NCBI GenBank assembly: GCA_039725955.1
Contig: CP091034.1
Location: 1,612,001 to 1,676,000, forward strand
Length of the DNA: 64,000 nucleotides
Direction of reading: 5' to 3'
Source: Sinorhizobium sp. B11
GTDB lineage: Bacteria; Pseudomonadota; Alphaproteobacteria; Rhizobiales; Rhizobiaceae
The translations under genes and the position numbers were made by a program. Below the pieces are notes generated by a model, which saw only the letters and a list, made by a program, of their open reading frames with translations, was not told the origin of the DNA and made no database searches. Position 1 is the first letter of the stretch; every line of letters begins with the position of its first letter. This document shows, piece by piece, positions 33,934 to 43,939 of the stretch.

Positions 33934-34410
33934 TTATTCGATGACGACGAGTGGCTGGCCGTATTCGACGGGCGAACCGTCTTCGACGAGGATCTCCGTG
34001 ACCTTGCCGGACTTGGGCGAAGGGATCTGGTTCATCGTCTTCATCGCTTCGATAATGAGCAGCGTCTGGCCTTCCTTGACGGTGGCGCCGAGTTCGATGA
34101 ACGCGCGCGCGCCCGGGGCCGGAGCCATGTAGACCGTGCCGACCATCGGCGCGTTGACGGTATTGGCCGGGTTACGTCCGACTGCCGCCGGAGCCGCAAC
34201 TGCGGCAGCCGCGACCGGGGCTGCAGCAGCTGGCGCCGCATAGGCGGGAGCGCCGATCGGCGCCTGGATATACTGGGGCGTGCCTGCGCGCGAAACGCGG
34301 ATACGCAGATCTTCCTGCTCGACTTCGATCTCGGTCAGATCCGTGTCCTTGAGGATGTTTGCGAGATCGCGGATCAGCGCCTGATCGATACCGGATTTCT
34401 TTTCAGCCAT
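33934..34410 (-). CDS. accB: Biotin carboxyl carrier protein of acetyl-CoA carboxylase
   Basis: A 158-residue carrier. The N-terminal helical part (QALIRDLANILKDTDLTEIEVEQ) is followed by a Pro/Ala-rich linker of about 50 residues and a C-terminal biotinyl domain whose acceptor lysine sits in IIEAMKTMNQI. AccB shuttles carboxyl groups from AccC to the transferase in the first step of fatty-acid synthesis. It lies directly upstream of accC, the usual arrangement. Confidence 0.96.
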   Translation of the reverse strand: MAEKKSGIDQALIRDLANILKDTDLTEIEVEQEDLRIRVSRAGTPQYIQAPIGAPAYAAPAAAAPVAAAAVAAPAAVGRNPANTVNAPMVGTVYMAPAPGARAFIELGATVKEGQTLLIIEAMKTMNQIPSPKSGKVTEILVEDGSPVEYGQPLVVIE

Positions 34411-34431
34411 GAGTGTAGCCCTGTCTTCTTC

Positions 34432-34869
34432 TTATGCCGTGATGTTCTTCAGCGCGTGCAGCGCCAGGATGTAGCTGTGAGGCCCGAAGCCGCAGATCAC
34501 GCCCTTGCATGCAGGCGCGATCATCGACTTGTGGCGGAATTCTTCCCGTGCATGCACGTTGGATATGTGGAGCTCGATGACGGGAATGGAAATGGCACGG
34601 ATCGCATCGTGCAGCGCGACCGACGTATGCGTATAGGCGCCTGCATTGATGGCGACGCCGGCGGCCTTTTCATCCGCCTCGTGGAACCAGTCCACCAGCA
34701 TGCCTTCGTGATTGCTTTGACGGAAGTCGATGTCGAACCCGAGTTCGCGGCCCGCAGCCTTGCAGTCCGCCTCGATGTCCTTGAGAGTCTTGCCACCATA
34801 GATGCCAGGTTCTCGCTTGCCCAGCATATTCAGGTTGGGCCCGTTCAGGACAAAAATCGTTTTCGTCAT
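34432..34869 (-). CDS. aroQ: 3-dehydroquinate dehydratase, type II
   Basis: A 145-residue enzyme of the shikimate pathway. Recognised from NGPNLNMLGKREPGIYG at the N-terminus, RQSNHEGMLVDW, NAGAYTHTSVALHDAI and ELHISNVHAREEFRHKS. The frame extends 15 residues upstream, but the ATG at 34869 gives the canonical MTKTIFVLNG start. It sits 21 bases upstream of accB. An aroQ-accB-accC order is found in many alpha- and gammaproteobacteria. Confidence 0.95.
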   Translation of the reverse strand: MTKTIFVLNGPNLNMLGKREPGIYGGKTLKDIEADCKAAGRELGFDIDFRQSNHEGMLVDWFHEADEKAAGVAINAGAYTHTSVALHDAIRAISIPVIELHISNVHAREEFRHKSMIAPACKGVICGFGPHSYILALHALKNITA

Positions 34870-35111
34870 CGAATGTTCCGTTTGGCGCACCGGCTCTGGA
34901 CCTCGGTGGATCAAGCAACCGTACGCGGTTCAGTGTATTCCTCGCGTCCGATGCCAGCCTCTCGGTGACAAAGGCACGGGAATGCGCGAGCGCCACCTAT
35001 AGACTCCACGCGGACTTATTGAAAGCCCTTACGGAATCGGCAGGGGGCGCCGCGCCATGTTTGTCCACATGGCTGAAGCACTTCGATTTAGGCGATTTGA
35101 TGGGCGGTGCG

Positions 35112-35870
35112 TCAGCAGCTCGTCTTGCCGCAGGCCCGCATGTTCTTCACCTTGGCCTCAAGATCGTCGATGCCGACGGCGCCGGGCACCATTTCATTGC
35201 CGATCACATAGGACGGCGTACCGCTGATGCCGAGATTGGCGGCGAGCTGATAGGTCGCCTGCACGATATCGTCGTTCGGGCTTTTTTTCATCTCCGCGCG
35301 GATCTTGTCTTCGCTGACACCAAGGGAAGAGGCGACCTGGATTGCAGTGTCCTCGGAGGCGCGGCCGTCACTGCCGAGCAGAGCGACGTGGAAATCGCTG
35401 TACTTTTCCGGCGCAATCCGGCGGAAGGCATCCGCAACGCGGTGCGCGGCAACCGAATCCGGCCCCAGGATCGGGAATTCCTTCAGCACGAAACGGACAT
35501 TCTTGTCCTTCTTCAGGAGCGCCTGCATGTCGGGCAGGGCGTGGCGGCAATAGGTACAGTTGTAGTCGAAGAACTCGACGACGGTGACATCGCCCTTCGG
35601 GTTGCCGAGTGTTACGTCATTCTTGGAATCGAAGATGCCGTCGGTATTGTTCTCGATGGCCATGGTGGCCTTCACCTGCTGGGCCATCTGCTGCTTCTTC
35701 TGCAGCGCATCCTGCACGTCGAGCATGATCTCAGGATTTTCGATCAGATACTGCTTGATGAATTCGCCGAGTTCCTTCTTCTGCTGGTCGTCGAATGCAA
35801 ATGCCTGAGCCGGAAGGGCGATGGAGGCTGCAAGCGCCAGTGCGGTGAGCGTTTTGGAGAAGAAGGCCAT
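35112..35870 (-). CDS. DsbA-family thiol:disulfide oxidoreductase
   Basis: A 252-residue exported thioredoxin-fold protein. The signal peptide ends near AQAFAF (about residue 26). A helical N-terminal extension (residues about 30-70) precedes the fold, and the active site CTYC is at 105-108 within FFDYNCTYCRHALPDM. The cis-Pro loop appears as SGTPSYVIGNEMVPG near residue 220. Such proteins form or shuffle disulfides in the periplasm. A 242-base gap separates it from aroQ, so it is probably transcribed on its own. Confidence 0.92.
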   Translation of the reverse strand: MAFFSKTLTALALAASIALPAQAFAFDDQQKKELGEFIKQYLIENPEIMLDVQDALQKKQQMAQQVKATMAIENNTDGIFDSKNDVTLGNPKGDVTVVEFFDYNCTYCRHALPDMQALLKKDKNVRFVLKEFPILGPDSVAAHRVADAFRRIAPEKYSDFHVALLGSDGRASEDTAIQVASSLGVSEDKIRAEMKKSPNDDIVQATYQLAANLGISGTPSYVIGNEMVPGAVGIDDLEAKVKNMRACGKTSC

Positions 35871-36076
35871 GGTATCCTCGTCGTCGGCTGATGGGTTTTC
35901 GAAGCGAAATTACCATTGCCGGGTTAATGGGCTTGGATGCGTCCGCATCAAATTACGGCGCGTCGGGCCGCCATCAAACAGGAATTTTCCTCCGATCCAA
36001 GCCCTCGCGGGATTGTGATGAGCCGATTATTGCGGCAATTGTCTGGCCGTCATCTGAAGCCAGGCAGGAAGTGATC

Positions 36077-37234
36077 GTGTTTTCCATCTCGAAACGCAGC
36101 GAAGTCGAACCGTTCCATGCAATGGATGTTCTCGCCGAAGCGACGAAACGACGTGCGAGCGGCCACCCCGTCATTTCCATGGCCGTCGGCCAGCCCTCCC
36201 ATCCGGCGCCCAAGGCCGCACTCGATGCTTCCCGCGCGGCACTTGCCGAAGGGCGCATCGGCTATACGGATGCGCTTGGCACGGCGCGGTTGAAGCAGGG
36301 GCTCGCCTCGCATTATCGCAACCGCCATGGCCTGGAGATCGATCCCGCCCGCATTGCCGTCACGACCGGCTCATCGGCCGCCTTCAATCTCGCCTTCCTG
36401 TCGCTCTTTGATGCCGGCGACACGGTCGCAATCGCCCGGCCAGGCTACCCGGCCTACCGCAACATCCTCGGCGCTCTCGGCCTCGACGTTGTCGAAGTGC
36501 CGGTCACGGCGGACACGCATTTCACGCTGACGCCCGAAAGCCTCGAAGCGATCCAGCTGGAAAAGGGCGTGAAACTGAAGGGCGTGCTGTTGGCAAGTCC
36601 TGCTAATCCAACCGGCACTGTGACCGGCCGCGAAGGCCTGAAGGCGCTTGCCGCCTATTGCGATGCCAATGACATCGCCTTCATCTCCGACGAAATCTAT
36701 CACGGCCTGACCTTTGCAGGAGAAGAGACGAGCGCGCTGGAACTGACGGACGAGGCAATCGTCATCAATTCCTTCTCCAAATATTATTGCATGACCGGCT
36801 GGCGTATTGGCTGGATGGTGCTGCCCGAGCGGCTGGTGCGTCCGATCGAACGCGTGGCCCAGAGCCTCTATATCTCGCCGCCGGAACTTTCCCAGATCGC
36901 TGCTACTGCTGCTCTTGGCGCCAACGAAGAATTGGATTGCGTCAAGGCAAGCTACGCGGCAAACCGCGAACTGCTGCTCGACCGGCTGCCGAAGATCGGC
37001 TTAGCGCCGGCCTCCCCGATGGACGGCGCTTTCTACGCCTATGTCGATGTCTCGCGCTTCACCAATGACAGCATGGATTTCGCCCGTCGCATGCTGGCCG
37101 AGATCAATGTCGCTGCCACGCCCGGCCTCGATTTCGACCCGGTCGAAGGACCGCGCACGCTGCGCATGTCCTATGCCGGCTCGCAGGCTGAAATCGCCGA
37201 GGCGATAGAACGCATCGGCGCCTGGCTGAAGTAA
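36077..37234 (+). CDS. PLP-dependent class I/II aminotransferase
   Basis: A 385-residue aminotransferase. Typical blocks are ISMAVGQPSHPAPKAAL, IAVTTGSSAAFNLAFLSLF, LLASPANPTGTVTGREGL, and the PLP-binding lysine in NSFSKYYCMTGWRIGW. The start is uncertain: GTG at 36077 with AGGAAG upstream is preferred; the frame continues 62 codons upstream without family similarity, and an ATG at 36122 would be slightly short. The donor and acceptor are not evident. It is separated from the DsbA-like gene by a divergent promoter region. Confidence 0.85.
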   Translation: MFSISKRSEVEPFHAMDVLAEATKRRASGHPVISMAVGQPSHPAPKAALDASRAALAEGRIGYTDALGTARLKQGLASHYRNRHGLEIDPARIAVTTGSSAAFNLAFLSLFDAGDTVAIARPGYPAYRNILGALGLDVVEVPVTADTHFTLTPESLEAIQLEKGVKLKGVLLASPANPTGTVTGREGLKALAAYCDANDIAFISDEIYHGLTFAGEETSALELTDEAIVINSFSKYYCMTGWRIGWMVLPERLVRPIERVAQSLYISPPELSQIAATAALGANEELDCVKASYAANRELLLDRLPKIGLAPASPMDGAFYAYVDVSRFTNDSMDFARRMLAEINVAATPGLDFDPVEGPRTLRMSYAGSQAEIAEAIERIGAWLK

Positions 37235-37240
37235 CGGCGC

Positions 37241-38032
37241 TTAGTTCCGGTATTCCGGCGCTTGGCGGTCGAGAACGCGCCTGACGCTTTCGAGATGCAG
37301 CCGTGCACTTTCCGGATCGCCTTCGCGCATCTGTCGGGCAGCCTGCTCGGCGATGTCTGTCGAAACCGGGATGAGCCGCCGACCGGTGCTCATCGCCTTG
37401 AGCTGAACCTCGGCTGCCCGCTCCAGATAATAGAGATCGTCCCAGGCTTCGGCGATATTGGGCGCGCAGACCATCACGCCATGGTTCTTCATGAATAGAA
37501 TGTCCTTGTCGCCGAGCACGGCGGCAATCCTGTCACCCTCGCGTTCGTCCAGGGCCAGCCCGTTATAATTCTCGTCGACGGCAACGCGGCCGTAAAATTT
37601 CAGTGCCGTCTGACCGGCCCAGACGAAAGGATCGCCCTCGACCATGCTGAGTGCGGTTGCATTCGGCATATGCGTGTGGAAGGCGGCTCCGACGCGCGGC
37701 GACATCCTGTGCAGCCGGGCATGGATGAAAAAGGCGGTTGCCTCGGGCACGCCATCGCCGACAACGACATTGCCTTCGAAATCGCAGATGAGCAGTGACG
37801 AGGCGGTCGCTTCCTGAAAGGCCCAGCCGAGCCTGTTGACGAGGAAAAAATCGGGATGACCGGGTACGACGGCCGAGAAATGGTTGCAAATGCCTTCCTC
37901 GAGCCCAAGCCGAGCCGCCATTCTGAGGCACGCCGCCAGATCAACGCGCGCCTGCCAGATCTCGTCAGTATCGAGCGGCAGGTTGCGCAATATTGCCGGC
38001 TGCCCTTTCGCGAGGTTCAATTCATGAGCCAT
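37241..38032 (-). CDS. Class II aldolase/adducin family protein
   Basis: A 263-residue protein with the class II aldolase/adducin zinc-site pattern: GICNHFSAVVPG near the N-terminal third, AAFHTHMPNATALSM in the middle and MKNHGVMVCAPNIAEAWDDLYYLERAA. The three His ligands can be located. Known members cleave or epimerise sugar phosphates (fuculose or ribulose 5-phosphate type). The neighbouring HAD gene 22 bases upstream on the same strand could act on the same substrate, but nothing identifies it. Converges with the aminotransferase gene at a 6-base gap. Confidence 0.88.
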   Translation of the reverse strand: MAHELNLAKGQPAILRNLPLDTDEIWQARVDLAACLRMAARLGLEEGICNHFSAVVPGHPDFFLVNRLGWAFQEATASSLLICDFEGNVVVGDGVPEATAFFIHARLHRMSPRVGAAFHTHMPNATALSMVEGDPFVWAGQTALKFYGRVAVDENYNGLALDEREGDRIAAVLGDKDILFMKNHGVMVCAPNIAEAWDDLYYLERAAEVQLKAMSTGRRLIPVSTDIAEQAARQMREGDPESARLHLESVRRVLDRQAPEYRN

Positions 38033-38054
38033 GTCTCGTCTCCAGTCGCGTCAA

Positions 38055-38756
38055 TTACATCCAGCCCTTCGCTGCAAAGATGGCAGGCACCTTGTCGAGC
38101 GTCGGCACGATCTCGCTGGGGCGGTAGTCGCTGAGGGGTTTGCGCCCGGTGCCGCGATCCACCCAGATTGCACGAAAACCGAGTTCGCGCGCCGCGACAA
38201 GGTCAAGATGCGGGCTTGCGCAGATATGCACGAGATCATTCATATCGATGCCGAGCGTTTTCCATGCATGCCGGAAGATTTTCGGCGACGGCTTGTAGGC
38301 TTCCGCCTGCTCGGCGGTGATCACCCGGTCGATGAAACCGCCAAGCTGCGCGACATTGCCGGCGATGATCGCGTCGTCGGTATTGGAGATAATGGCAAGC
38401 CTGAAGCCGGCGGCTTTCAGCTTGCCGAGCGTCGCAACGACTTCGGGGAAAGGTGGCATCCGGCCGATTGACGAAGTCAACAAGTCGGCATCGGCGCCAT
38501 CGAAGGGCAGGCCGAATTCCTTCATCGCCAGTTCGAGCGCGAGCGCGGTGACCTGTTTGAAGGATCGGTGCGGCCTTTGCTCTTCGAGTTCATGTTCGTA
38601 ACGGTCATAGACGGCGATAAAGGCTGGCTGGTCGATATCGCCGCCCTTTGCCGACAGGATCTCATTCATGGCGGCAAGCAGGCCTTCATCCCATTGAATC
38701 AGCGTGCCATAGCAATCGAAGGTCAGCCAGCTCGGCCGGTTTCCGGGAAGTGTCAT
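38055..38756 (-). CDS. Haloacid dehalogenase type II-like HAD hydrolase
   Basis: A 233-residue HAD protein. Motif I is LTFDCYGTLIQW (nucleophile Asp in DCYGT), motif II is ISNTDDAI, and the C-terminal DLVAARELGFRAIWVDRG carries the last acidic motif. The overall order is that of the type II haloacid dehalogenase group, but many relatives are phosphatases. It precedes the aldolase gene by 22 bases, so these two form a probable operon. It is divergent from the LysR gene at 38844, which is a candidate regulator. Confidence 0.88.
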   Translation of the reverse strand: MTLPGNRPSWLTFDCYGTLIQWDEGLLAAMNEILSAKGGDIDQPAFIAVYDRYEHELEEQRPHRSFKQVTALALELAMKEFGLPFDGADADLLTSSIGRMPPFPEVVATLGKLKAAGFRLAIISNTDDAIIAGNVAQLGGFIDRVITAEQAEAYKPSPKIFRHAWKTLGIDMNDLVHICASPHLDLVAARELGFRAIWVDRGTGRKPLSDYRPSEIVPTLDKVPAIFAAKGWM

Positions 38757-38843
38757 CGGTGGTCTCCATGCTTTTCCTCATATTGACAAGAAAGCAGCTC
38801 ATTGAGAAATTAAATGTCCTAATAACCGGCAGTGGAAAATCGA

Positions 38844-39695
38844 ATGAGCTTCCCCTTCGATCTCGATCTTCTCCGAACTTTTGCGGCTGTCGTCGACGCC
38901 GGTGGTTTCACACGGGCGGCCGAGCGCATTCATCTCACTCAGTCCACCGTCAGCCAGCAGGTCCGGAAGCTGGAGGCCAATATCGGCCACACCCTTCTTC
39001 TGCGCGACAAGTCGACGGGTGGCATTCAGACGACCGAAGAAGGGGAGCTTCTCTTGAGTTATGCTCGACGCCTGCTGGCGACAGCCGAAGAGGCGATGGA
39101 GCTTATGCGCAAGCCCGCCGCACCCAAGGCCGTCAGGCTCGGCGTTCCCGAGGATTTTGCCGGCCGCAGGCTCATCGATCTCCTCTCGGGCTTTTCAGCG
39201 GCTTCTCCGCATATAAGGCTCGATACGGTGAGCGGCTGGAGCGTCGAGCTTCGCCGTCTTCTGGAGGCAGGTGAAATCGATCTTGCGCTCATCAAGCGTG
39301 AACCGGGCGATGGTAGCGCGCTGGCAAGCTGGACGGAGGAATTGGTCTGGGTTGAAAGCATGCATCGGCCGGTGCGGGACGAGACGGTACCGCTTGCCGT
39401 CTTTCCTGTCGGCTGCATCTACCGCGAAAGAGCAATCCGTTTCATCGAGCGCAGCGGGCGGCGCTGGCGTATCGCCTATACGAGCCAGGGATTGATGGGT
39501 GTGCAGGCTGCTGTGGCTTCCGGCCTCGGCATCAGCCTGCTGCCGTCGGATGCAGTCCTGCCGGAGCATCGTGAGCTTGGAGCCGCGGATGGCTTCGATC
39601 CGCAGCCGGCGTCCGAACTCGCCCTGGTCAAAGGACGGCTCCGTCTGTCTGCGGAGAGCCGTTCCCTGGCGGATTTCCTCGCGGCTAAGCTTTAG
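38844..39695 (+). CDS. LysR family transcriptional regulator
   Basis: A 283-residue regulator. The N-terminal winged helix-turn-helix is clear (DLDLLRTFAAVVDAGGFTRAAERIHLTQSTVSQQVRKLE), followed by a substrate-binding-like domain. ATG at 38844 is used instead of a GTG 12 bases earlier because it gives the standard MSFPFDLDLLRTF start. It reads away from the HAD-aldolase pair with 87 bases between, the usual place for a LysR regulator of a divergent operon. Confidence 0.92.
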   Translation: MSFPFDLDLLRTFAAVVDAGGFTRAAERIHLTQSTVSQQVRKLEANIGHTLLLRDKSTGGIQTTEEGELLLSYARRLLATAEEAMELMRKPAAPKAVRLGVPEDFAGRRLIDLLSGFSAASPHIRLDTVSGWSVELRRLLEAGEIDLALIKREPGDGSALASWTEELVWVESMHRPVRDETVPLAVFPVGCIYRERAIRFIERSGRRWRIAYTSQGLMGVQAAVASGLGISLLPSDAVLPEHRELGAADGFDPQPASELALVKGRLRLSAESRSLADFLAAKL

Positions 39696-41036
39696 GTCCG
39701 CGAAGAGAAGAGCGACGCGAGTGTCGAAGCCGGCTTGTTGTTCATCCGTGGCACGACGACGAGCTGCCGGATGTCACCGCGCCTGTAGGCGGCCAGGAAG
39801 CGCTTGTAATCCTTGAAGGAAACGCAGCCGTTGGAATCGCCGTTCTTGCCGAGCATGTAGGTGTGGGCCAGAAGGCCGACGCGGTTGAAGATTGCGTCCG
39901 AACCCTGCACTGGCGTCAGGCGAATGGCGGCCACGCCATGGAACAGGGATTCGCGCATCGTCAGATTATAGGTATGTGGCGGCGTCGGTCCGCGCATTTT
40001 CTGATTAGTGTAGCGCGGGTTGTCGCGCATCTTGCCCAGACCGGAATGGGCCTCCAGCCGCTCGCCGTTCGGAAGGTAGACAGTCGCGTTTTCGATGTCG
40101 TAGATCGCAACACCGGCACGCACGCGCGGCGTAAAGACCGGCTTGTCATAGCGCGGCACCGCATCGTCATCGTCATCTTCGATTGGTGAGTTCGGCTTGG
40201 CATAGGCAAGCACGGGCTCGGCAGAGCGCTGAGAGCCCTTGGAAGCAGGAGCCGGCTTGCCGACAAGACCGTCGGGCCGCGCCATCGGCAGCGGGACAGA
40301 ATCCTCATCGGGGGCAAGAACCAGATCGAAAGGCGGTGCACCGTCCGCTTCGGCAACTTCGATTTCCGCCGGCTTGTCGGCGGCAGGAGCAACTGCGCGG
40401 CTAAGCTGCTGCGGATCAACCGGAACAGGCATGACACGCGGACCCGCGTCGGCAAGGGCGACCATTGCGGGCATTTCGGCCGCAGCCACGGCTTCCTTCG
40501 ACGGAATGATGATCCGGTCGGCATCACCTGCGCCAGCCGCCAATGAAGCGGTTTTCCACGGTCGCATCGGGCGTCTTGATTGTATCGTCCTTGCTGAAGC
40601 GCGAATTCCCGGAGGCGGCTACCGGCTGAAGTTCCGCGACGGCAACGGCAACGCCATTGGTCTTGGCCAGCGCCAGCTTTGCATTCGAGGCAGCCGATGT
40701 GCTTTGCGCATGCGACTGGATCAACTGCGCCGTCAGAGGCACTACCGGCTTTGCGTCGAATGCCGCAAGCCGTGAAGCCTTGTTCACATGGATGAGACGC
40801 TCATGCGTGACGGCAACCCGTGTCGCCCTTAACGCGGTGGCAACCGGGGAAATCTCCTTTTGTGTGGAGAACGGCATCGACACCGATTGCATCGTCGCGA
40901 CAGTGCCGATAAGCCACGTGGAGGTCAAAAATCCGGCGATTGCGATGCCGGTTAGAAAACCGCGAGATCTGCCTGAACGAACAGGGGATCCGCCAAAAGG
41001 GGCGACGTTATTGAACGTCCCTACCGCAAACGCCAT
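39692..41036 (-). pseudogene. DUF2778 (L,D-transpeptidase-like) protein gene with a frameshift
   Basis: Two overlapping open frames on the minus strand look like one gene. The upstream frame (41036-40524, 170 residues) has a membrane helix at about 28-48 and then ends in ENRFIGGWRR. The downstream frame (40567-39692) continues with a low-complexity linker and a DUF2778 catalytic domain (His235 and Cys248 of that frame in HTYMLGKNGDSNGCVSF). Removing one base from the run TTTT at 40552-40555 joins them smoothly through TVETASLAAGAGDADR. DUF2778 domains are related to Tlde1-type L,D-transpeptidases that modify peptidoglycan. The break may be a real mutation, slippage, or a sequencing error. Confidence 0.75.
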
Positions 41037-41314
41037 ACTCTACTCGTCTTCCAAAACGCGCTACGCAGGCCGGCAGCACTGGCTTACTGATTTTTGCCGG
41101 AGCCGCTAACTGCCCAAAAAGGCCGAATTTGGGCCTGTTCGCGACATGCGACCGTTTCTTAAGGATGACGAACTATGGTTTCCAATTGGTTTACAGGCGA
41201 AGCGCTCTGCTTCGATTGTCGCGAAAACAGACGCAATATTTTAGAAGAAGCTCTTTTTCAAAGACTTGCCGTAGCCCGCTGAAGGCAAGCCGGCGACGGG
41301 AAATTTTTCCGCGT

Positions 41315-43144
41315 TCAGCTGCGCGCCATCACATAGCTTCCGGGAGCTTCCTCGATCGCATTGAGCGCTGCTCCTCCGACCTTGCGGGCAGCCACATGCT
41401 CGCCGGCTTGCGATTCGATCCATCCGTGCCAGTGCGGCCACCAGGAGCCTGCCGTCTCCTTCGCCTTGGTGAGCCATGCGTCATAATCGCCTTTGGCCGG
41501 GCCGCCCGTCCAGAACTGATACTTGTGCTTGTCTGGCGGGTTGACGACGCCGGCAATATGGCCGGAGCCTGCGACGACGAACTGCACCTTGCCACCGAAG
41601 TACTGGCTGCCGACGAAGACAGACTTTGCCGGCGCGATATGATCCTCGCGCGTCGCAAGATTATAGATCGGGATCTTGATGTCCTTCAGCGATAAGGTCT
41701 TGCCGTCGAGGATCATCTCGTCCTTGGTCAGCGCATTCCGCAGATAGCAGTTGCGCAGGTAGAAGGCATGGTTCGCCGCCGCCATGCGAGTCGAATCGGC
41801 ATTCCAGAACAAGAGGTCGAAGGGCAGGGGCTCCTGGCCCTTCAGGTAGTTGTTGACGAAATAGGGCCAGATGAGCTCGCCCGCCCTGAGCATGTTGAAG
41901 GCGGTCGACATGCGTGAACCATCGAGATAGCCGAGCTCCTGCATGTGCGCTTCCAGCGCCTGAAGTTGCTCCTCGTCGACGAAAACCTTCAGGTCGCCGG
42001 CATGGGTGAAATCGACCTGGGTGGTGAAGAGCGTTGCGCTCTTGATGCGCTTGTTCTTCTCCCTGGCGTGCAGGGCGAGGGTTGCGGCAAGGAGCGTGCC
42101 CCCGACGCAATAGCCGATGGCGTTGACTTCCTTTTCACCGGTCGCCTTTTCGATCGTTTCCAGCGCGAAATCGACCCCCTCCCGCGCATAAGCGGTCCAA
42201 TCCTTCAGTGCATGGCGGCTATCCGGATTGACCCAGGAGATCACGAAAACCGTATGTCCCTGGTCCACGCACCATTTGATGAAGGATTTCTGCGGGTTGA
42301 GGTCGAGAATATAGAACTTGTTGATCCATGGCGGGCAAATCAGCAGCGGCCGCTTCAGCACGGTCTCCGTCGATGGCTCGTACTGGATGATCTGGCAGAT
42401 CTCGTTCTGGGCGATCACCTTGCCTGGCGTCAGCGCCATATCGCGGCCAACGGCAAATTTGGTCATGTCGGTCTGACGCAGCCGCAGCTCGCCGCGACCG
42501 GCGATAATATCCTCGGTCAGCATCTTCATGCCGCGGACGAGGTTTTCACCGCTGGTCGCTATCGTCTCGCGATAGACCTGGGGATTGGTGACCACGAAAT
42601 TTGTGGGCGAGAGCGCCGCCGTAATCTGCTTCACGTAGAAGCCGGCCTTGTGCTTGGTGTGCTCGTCGAGCCCCTCGGTCTCCGCAACCAGCTTTTCGGC
42701 CCAGTCGGCAGTGACGAAATAGACCTGTTTCAAGAATTCGAAGAAGGGGTTCTTCTGCCAGTCCTCGTCGGCGAAGCGCTTGTCCTTGCGCTCGACCTCC
42801 TGTTCGACCGTCTCGCCCTGCATGCGCTGCATCGAGCGCATCCAGATGCCGAAGAAGGAGGTCATCAGCTGTGTCTGCGCCTCGAAAGTGCGGCGTGGAT
42901 CGGCGATCCAGTATTCCGTCACCCTGGAGAGCGTTTTCACCATATCGGTGACGGGTTCTACGGCCGTGTCGGTGATTTCGCCGCGCTCGCGTGGGCCGAG
43001 CCATGCCGAAGCTGCCTTGCCGAGGTTTTCGAGCGCACGGGCGAAATTGAGCGCCATGGCCTCGGGATCCTTCAGCATATAGGGATCGAGATCCTTGGCG
43101 TCGAAATCCAGCTTGGCACCATTCTCCCGCTTGCTGTCGGTCAC
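41315..43144 (-). CDS. phaC: Class I poly(3-hydroxyalkanoate) synthase
   Basis: A 609-residue cytosolic enzyme that polymerises hydroxybutyryl-CoA into carbon-storage granules. The lipase-like box GYCVGGT holds the nucleophile Cys346. The catalytic Asp and His lie in NLATREDHIAP and GSGHIAGVVNPP. The N-terminal domain (YMLKDPEAMALNFARALENLGKAASAW) is that of class I synthases. No phaA, phaB or phasin gene is adjacent. It is divergent from the lipoprotein gene at 43293. Confidence 0.96.
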   Translation of the reverse strand: MTDSKRENGAKLDFDAKDLDPYMLKDPEAMALNFARALENLGKAASAWLGPRERGEITDTAVEPVTDMVKTLSRVTEYWIADPRRTFEAQTQLMTSFFGIWMRSMQRMQGETVEQEVERKDKRFADEDWQKNPFFEFLKQVYFVTADWAEKLVAETEGLDEHTKHKAGFYVKQITAALSPTNFVVTNPQVYRETIATSGENLVRGMKMLTEDIIAGRGELRLRQTDMTKFAVGRDMALTPGKVIAQNEICQIIQYEPSTETVLKRPLLICPPWINKFYILDLNPQKSFIKWCVDQGHTVFVISWVNPDSRHALKDWTAYAREGVDFALETIEKATGEKEVNAIGYCVGGTLLAATLALHAREKNKRIKSATLFTTQVDFTHAGDLKVFVDEEQLQALEAHMQELGYLDGSRMSTAFNMLRAGELIWPYFVNNYLKGQEPLPFDLLFWNADSTRMAAANHAFYLRNCYLRNALTKDEMILDGKTLSLKDIKIPIYNLATREDHIAPAKSVFVGSQYFGGKVQFVVAGSGHIAGVVNPPDKHKYQFWTGGPAKGDYDAWLTKAKETAGSWWPHWHGWIESQAGEHVAARKVGGAALNAIEEAPGSYVMARS

Positions 43145-43292
43145 GCACTTCCTCCGGCGGCAGCATCCATTGTTTGTCCGTTGTACATCTGCTGCGTTGA
43201 AGAAAACAAGTTCCGCCCGCCCGCTCTCATGCTATTGCTTTGTCGCTGCGACGAATTTAACAGTCGAAGCAGGCAGGATTGGATCATCAGGC

Positions 43293-43715
43293 ATGACGAC
43301 GACAGGCATTGGGCATTTCGTGACCTTCACCCGCACCGCAGCAATCTGCGCGGCGGCCGCGGCCATGGCCTTCGCGCTTGCCGGATGCAACAAGACCGCC
43401 GAGGAGAAAAAGGCCTTCGCCCAGCGTATGGCAGCACCGACTGCAGTCGTGATGCCCGCTTCCAAGGGCGAACCCGTTGAAGGCGGCCTGACCAAGAGCC
43501 CCGACGGCTACCCGTCGTTCGGTGCGCCGCTGACGGCCGCCAACGTTCAGATGAACGACGAACAGGCGGCCGAGTTGCAGCATCAGCTGAGCGCCCTTGG
43601 TGCCAAGCGCCAGGCGGGCACAATCTCCGAGGCGGAGTATCAACGCCGCGTTGCCGAGATGCGGAAGCTGGCCGCCGACCACGGGGCCGAAACGCTCTCC
43701 GAAATCACCAAATAA
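43293..43715 (+). CDS. Small putative lipoprotein
   Basis: A 140-residue protein. An N-terminal hydrophobic segment ends in LAGC (Cys about residue 31), a lipoprotein signal-peptidase site, so the mature protein should be lipid-anchored. The rest contains a disordered middle (KGEPVEGGLTKSPDGYPSFGAPLTAANVQM) and a charged helical end (EAEYQRRVAEMRKLAADHG, a short SHOCT-like helix). The frame is open further upstream, but the ATG at 43293 gives a proper lipoprotein signal. Divergent from phaC. Confidence 0.75.
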   Translation: MTTTGIGHFVTFTRTAAICAAAAAMAFALAGCNKTAEEKKAFAQRMAAPTAVVMPASKGEPVEGGLTKSPDGYPSFGAPLTAANVQMNDEQAAELQHQLSALGAKRQAGTISEAEYQRRVAEMRKLAADHGAETLSEITK

Positions 43716-43939
43716 GCCTTGCCTTTCAGGCGATTTGGACGCAAAGCCTTCCGGATGGATCGGAAGACACAATTTTCCCGATAATGCGCTTCGTGCGCGG
43801 CTTCTCCGTCAAAGATTTGCCGCGCAGTTAAGTTGAAGAGGAATACGGCGCTGCGAGTCTGAAGCTCGTATCGCAGCTGCCGGGAGACGGAACGAGCTTC
43901 GACAGCGGTCACGTTGGCCGCATTTCCATGGGGAAAGAG

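Noticed and set aside
32037..33944. 635-codon plus-strand open frame
   Set aside because: Antisense to aat and accC, spanning both; both real genes have full family motifs.
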